A program made the position numbers and the translations under genes. A model generated the notes under the pieces. The model was not told where the DNA came from and made no database searches. It saw only the letters and a program-made list of their open reading frames with translations. A stretch of DNA of 7,365 nucleotides from Pseudomonadota bacterium (GTDB lineage: Bacteria > Myxococcota_A > UBA796 > SXON01): the NCBI GenBank assembly GCA_005776735.1, contig SXOM01000257.1, forward strand, positions 1 through 7,365, in the 5' to 3' direction. Shown here piece by piece: positions 6,080 to 7,365 of the stretch (the stretch's first letter is position 1; every line of letters begins with the position of its first letter).

Positions 6080-6085
6080 CGCGCC

Positions 6086-7267
6086 ATGTTCCTGCTCCTC
6101 TTGGTGGCCTGCCAGAGCGACTCCGACCTCAGCCACGTCCGCGGCGCGCCCACCGTCGAGATCGTGGCGCCCGCCGCCGACGCCGTGCTCCGCCAGGGGG
6201 AAGGCCCGTGGGAGGCCACGGCCACCGTCGGGGACGGGTACACGCCGCTGGTCGACCTCGACCTCGTCTGGGCGCTCGACGGCGTCGAGGTCGAGGGCGA
6301 GCCGACCACCGACGGGACGGCGCGCCTGGCGCTCCCGCTCGCGGACGACGCCCTCGGGGCCCACACGCTCGCGTTGCGCGTCACCGACAGCGACGGCGAC
6401 GAGGCCGAGGACGAGGTGGCCTTCACGCTCCTCGGGCCCCGCGAAGCGCCCGTCGTCACCATCCTGTCGCCCGACACCGGGGACACCTTCGGCACCGCCG
6501 ACATCATCACCTGGCAAGGCGAAGCCTCCGACTCGGTGACCCCGCCCGGCGAGCTCACGCTGGTGTGGTCGTCCGACGGGGTCGAGCTCCCCGGCGCCTT
6601 GAGCGCCGACGGCGTGAGCATCCTCATCACCAACCTCCCGGCGGGGGTGCACGAGGTGGCGCTGGAGGCCACCGACACCGACGGCGACATCGGCCGCGAC
6701 AGCATCCTCGTGACCATCGCCGACCGTCCGATCGACGCCGAACCGGGCGACCTGGTCTTCTCCGAGGTCATGGTCGACCCGCAGGTGGTCGAGGACGAGG
6801 TCGGCGAGTGGGTGGAGCTGTACAACACCTCGGGCAGCACGCTGGACATCGGCGGATATTCGTTCCACGACGACGACGTCGACGCCTACGTGCTCGAGGG
6901 CGAGATCTTCGTGGCCCCGGGCGACTACGTGGTGCTCTGCGCCAACGTCGACGCGGCCCAGAACGGCGGGGTCCCGTGCGATGCCGGTTTTGTGCGCCAC
7001 GCGGGCGGCGGGGGGCTCGCCATTGCCAACGGCGAAGACGAGCTGGTGCTGAGCCGCCCCGACGGCACCGAGATCGACTGGCTGCACTACGACGACACCT
7101 GGTACGAGCTGGCGATCGCCATCGGCGTCGACCCGGCGTTCCAGACCTCGGGCGACAACGACGACCCGTCGCACTGGTGCAACCAGACCTCGATCCTCAC
7201 CAGTGGGGGCGAGCCGGGCACGCCGGGCCAGGCCAACGACCCCTGCCCGGACGACCAGGAGCTGTAG
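6086..7267 (+). CDS. Lipoprotein with two Ig-like repeats and a lamin-tail domain
   Basis: This 393-aa protein starts with a very short lipoprotein signal, MFLLLLVAC, with Cys9 as the lipid-bearing residue. The signal lacks a basic n-region; an in-frame TTG at 6068 would add MCYTRA and supply an Arg, so the start is not settled. Two related beta-sandwich units follow, about 22-116 and 122-211. Each begins PxVxI(V/L)xP, has LxLVWxxDGVE in the middle and ends with a TDxDGD acidic turn (100-105 and 196-201), a pattern seen in Ca-binding Ig/cadherin-like repeats. Residues 221-385 fit a lamin-tail domain: LVFSEVMVDP, then GEWVELYNTSGSTLDIGGYSF, and the closing GTPGQANDPC. Cysteines 285, 298, 365 and 387 could pair as disulfides. 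The protein is strongly acidic. It is probably an outer-membrane or surface lipoprotein for binding or adhesion; no catalytic motif is visible. Confidence 0.85.
   Translation: MFLLLLVACQSDSDLSHVRGAPTVEIVAPAADAVLRQGEGPWEATATVGDGYTPLVDLDLVWALDGVEVEGEPTTDGTARLALPLADDALGAHTLALRVTDSDGDEAEDEVAFTLLGPREAPVVTILSPDTGDTFGTADIITWQGEASDSVTPPGELTLVWSSDGVELPGALSADGVSILITNLPAGVHEVALEATDTDGDIGRDSILVTIADRPIDAEPGDLVFSEVMVDPQVVEDEVGEWVELYNTSGSTLDIGGYSFHDDDVDAYVLEGEIFVAPGDYVVLCANVDAAQNGGVPCDAGFVRHAGGGGLAIANGEDELVLSRPDGTEIDWLHYDDTWYELAIAIGVDPAFQTSGDNDDPSHWCNQTSILTSGGEPGTPGQANDPCPDDQEL
6149..6433 (+). repeat. Ig-like repeat unit 1 within the lipoprotein
   Basis: Codes residues 22-116. It aligns by eye with the next unit in its N-terminal PTVEIVAP, the central LDLVWALDGVEVEG and the C-terminal VTDSDGDEAED. 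Similarity is at protein level; the DNA has diverged, so the duplication is old. Confidence 0.6.
6449..6718 (+). repeat. Ig-like repeat unit 2 within the lipoprotein
   Basis: Codes residues 122-211, with PVVTILSP, LTLVWSSDGVELPG and ATDTDGDIGRD in the same order and spacing as unit 1. It leads directly into the lamin-tail domain. Confidence 0.6.
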
Positions 7268-7269
7268 CC

Positions 7270-7286
7270 GCCGGCGGACCGCCGGC
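7270..7286. terminator. Perfect dyad directly after the lipoprotein stop
   Basis: GCCGGCGG-A-CCGCCGGC starts 2 nt after the TAG. As RNA it would fold as GCCGGC, loop GGACC, GCCGGC. The position right behind a stop codon suits transcription termination or 3'-end protection, but there is no T-run. Confidence 0.45.
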
Positions 7287-7291
7287 CCCGC

Positions 7292-7340
7292 GCACCGCGC
7301 GCCCGCCCCGGCCCGCTTCGGGACGGTCGCGGCGCGGTGC
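7292..7340. repeat. GC-rich hairpin repeat, copy 2
   Basis: The second copy of the element at 301-349. The outer stem is GCACCGCGC (7292-7300) with GCGCGGTGC (7332-7340), nine perfect pairs. The inner stem is CCGCCCCG (7303-7310) with CGGGACGG (7319-7326), with the same A/C mismatch. The four outermost pairs differ from copy 1 but all still pair. It follows the post-stop dyad of the lipoprotein gene, so here it lies in a 3' region. Confidence 0.6.
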
Positions 7341-7365
7341 CCCACCGGGCCCCTATCGGCGCCAC

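Noticed and set aside
4328..6085. Long + strand extension upstream of the lipoprotein
   Set aside because: The frame stays open to 4328 but crosses the end of the barrel-like gene and runs antisense to ppx. Only the part from the ATG at 6086 has a signal peptide and recognisable domains.
6038..7345. 435-aa open frame on the - strand opposite the lipoprotein
   Set aside because: Its translation is Val/Gly/Asp/His-rich shadow sequence and it spans the second hairpin repeat. The + strand gene has clear domains.
1..7365. CRISPR array, tRNA, rRNA, insertion sequence or transposase
   Set aside because: I looked on both strands and saw no regularly spaced repeats, no tRNA-like cloverleaf, no rRNA stretch and no transposase-like protein. 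The two hairpin repeats are unaccompanied by target duplications that I can see.

Overview
The window is very GC-rich, with G or C at nearly every third codon position. It carries five protein genes that I trust, four of them of recognisable family. The mix suggests a Gram-negative of the Myxococcota/Deltaproteobacteria kind: a lamin-tail-domain lipoprotein with Ig-like repeats and a very short lipobox signal, a lipoprotein MsrB, a PPK1 and a short Ppx. That taxonomic guess is inference from gene style only; there is no rRNA or tRNA to anchor it.

Layout, left to right. Positions 1-435 hold no gene I can support, but they contain an AT-richer patch with short repeats and hairpins (60-87), a dyad (260-275) and a GC-rich hairpin repeat (301-349). 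Next, on the + strand, come an exported lipoprotein methionine sulfoxide reductase B (436-972), polyphosphate kinase 1 (1015-3072) and an unrecognised 548-aa, lysine-rich, cysteine-free protein that looks like a beta-barrel (3123-4769). A single-domain Ppx/GppA-type phosphatase lies on the - strand and converges on it (5983-4850). A 102-bp divergent intergenic region with two dyads separates ppx from a + strand lipoprotein with two Ig-like repeats and a lamin-tail domain (6086-7267). The window ends in a dyad and a second copy of the hairpin repeat (7292-7340).

How the genes fit together. PPK1 makes polyphosphate and Ppx-family enzymes hydrolyse it, so both arms of polyphosphate turnover lie within 5 kb, on opposite strands and facing each other. 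MsrB and polyphosphate are both linked to stress tolerance, and msrB-ppk could be one transcript because the gap is only 42 bp. The protein between ppk and ppx is the main unknown: it ends in a textbook BAM-type beta-signal but has no signal peptide, and an in-frame stop just upstream rules out a longer N-terminus.

The points most worth following are this barrel-like protein, the two hairpin repeats near the window ends whose outer stems differ by compensating base pairs, and the unusual active-site residues in the Ppx homologue. The MsrB is also notable for a Tat-like lipoprotein signal and for lacking a resolving cysteine.
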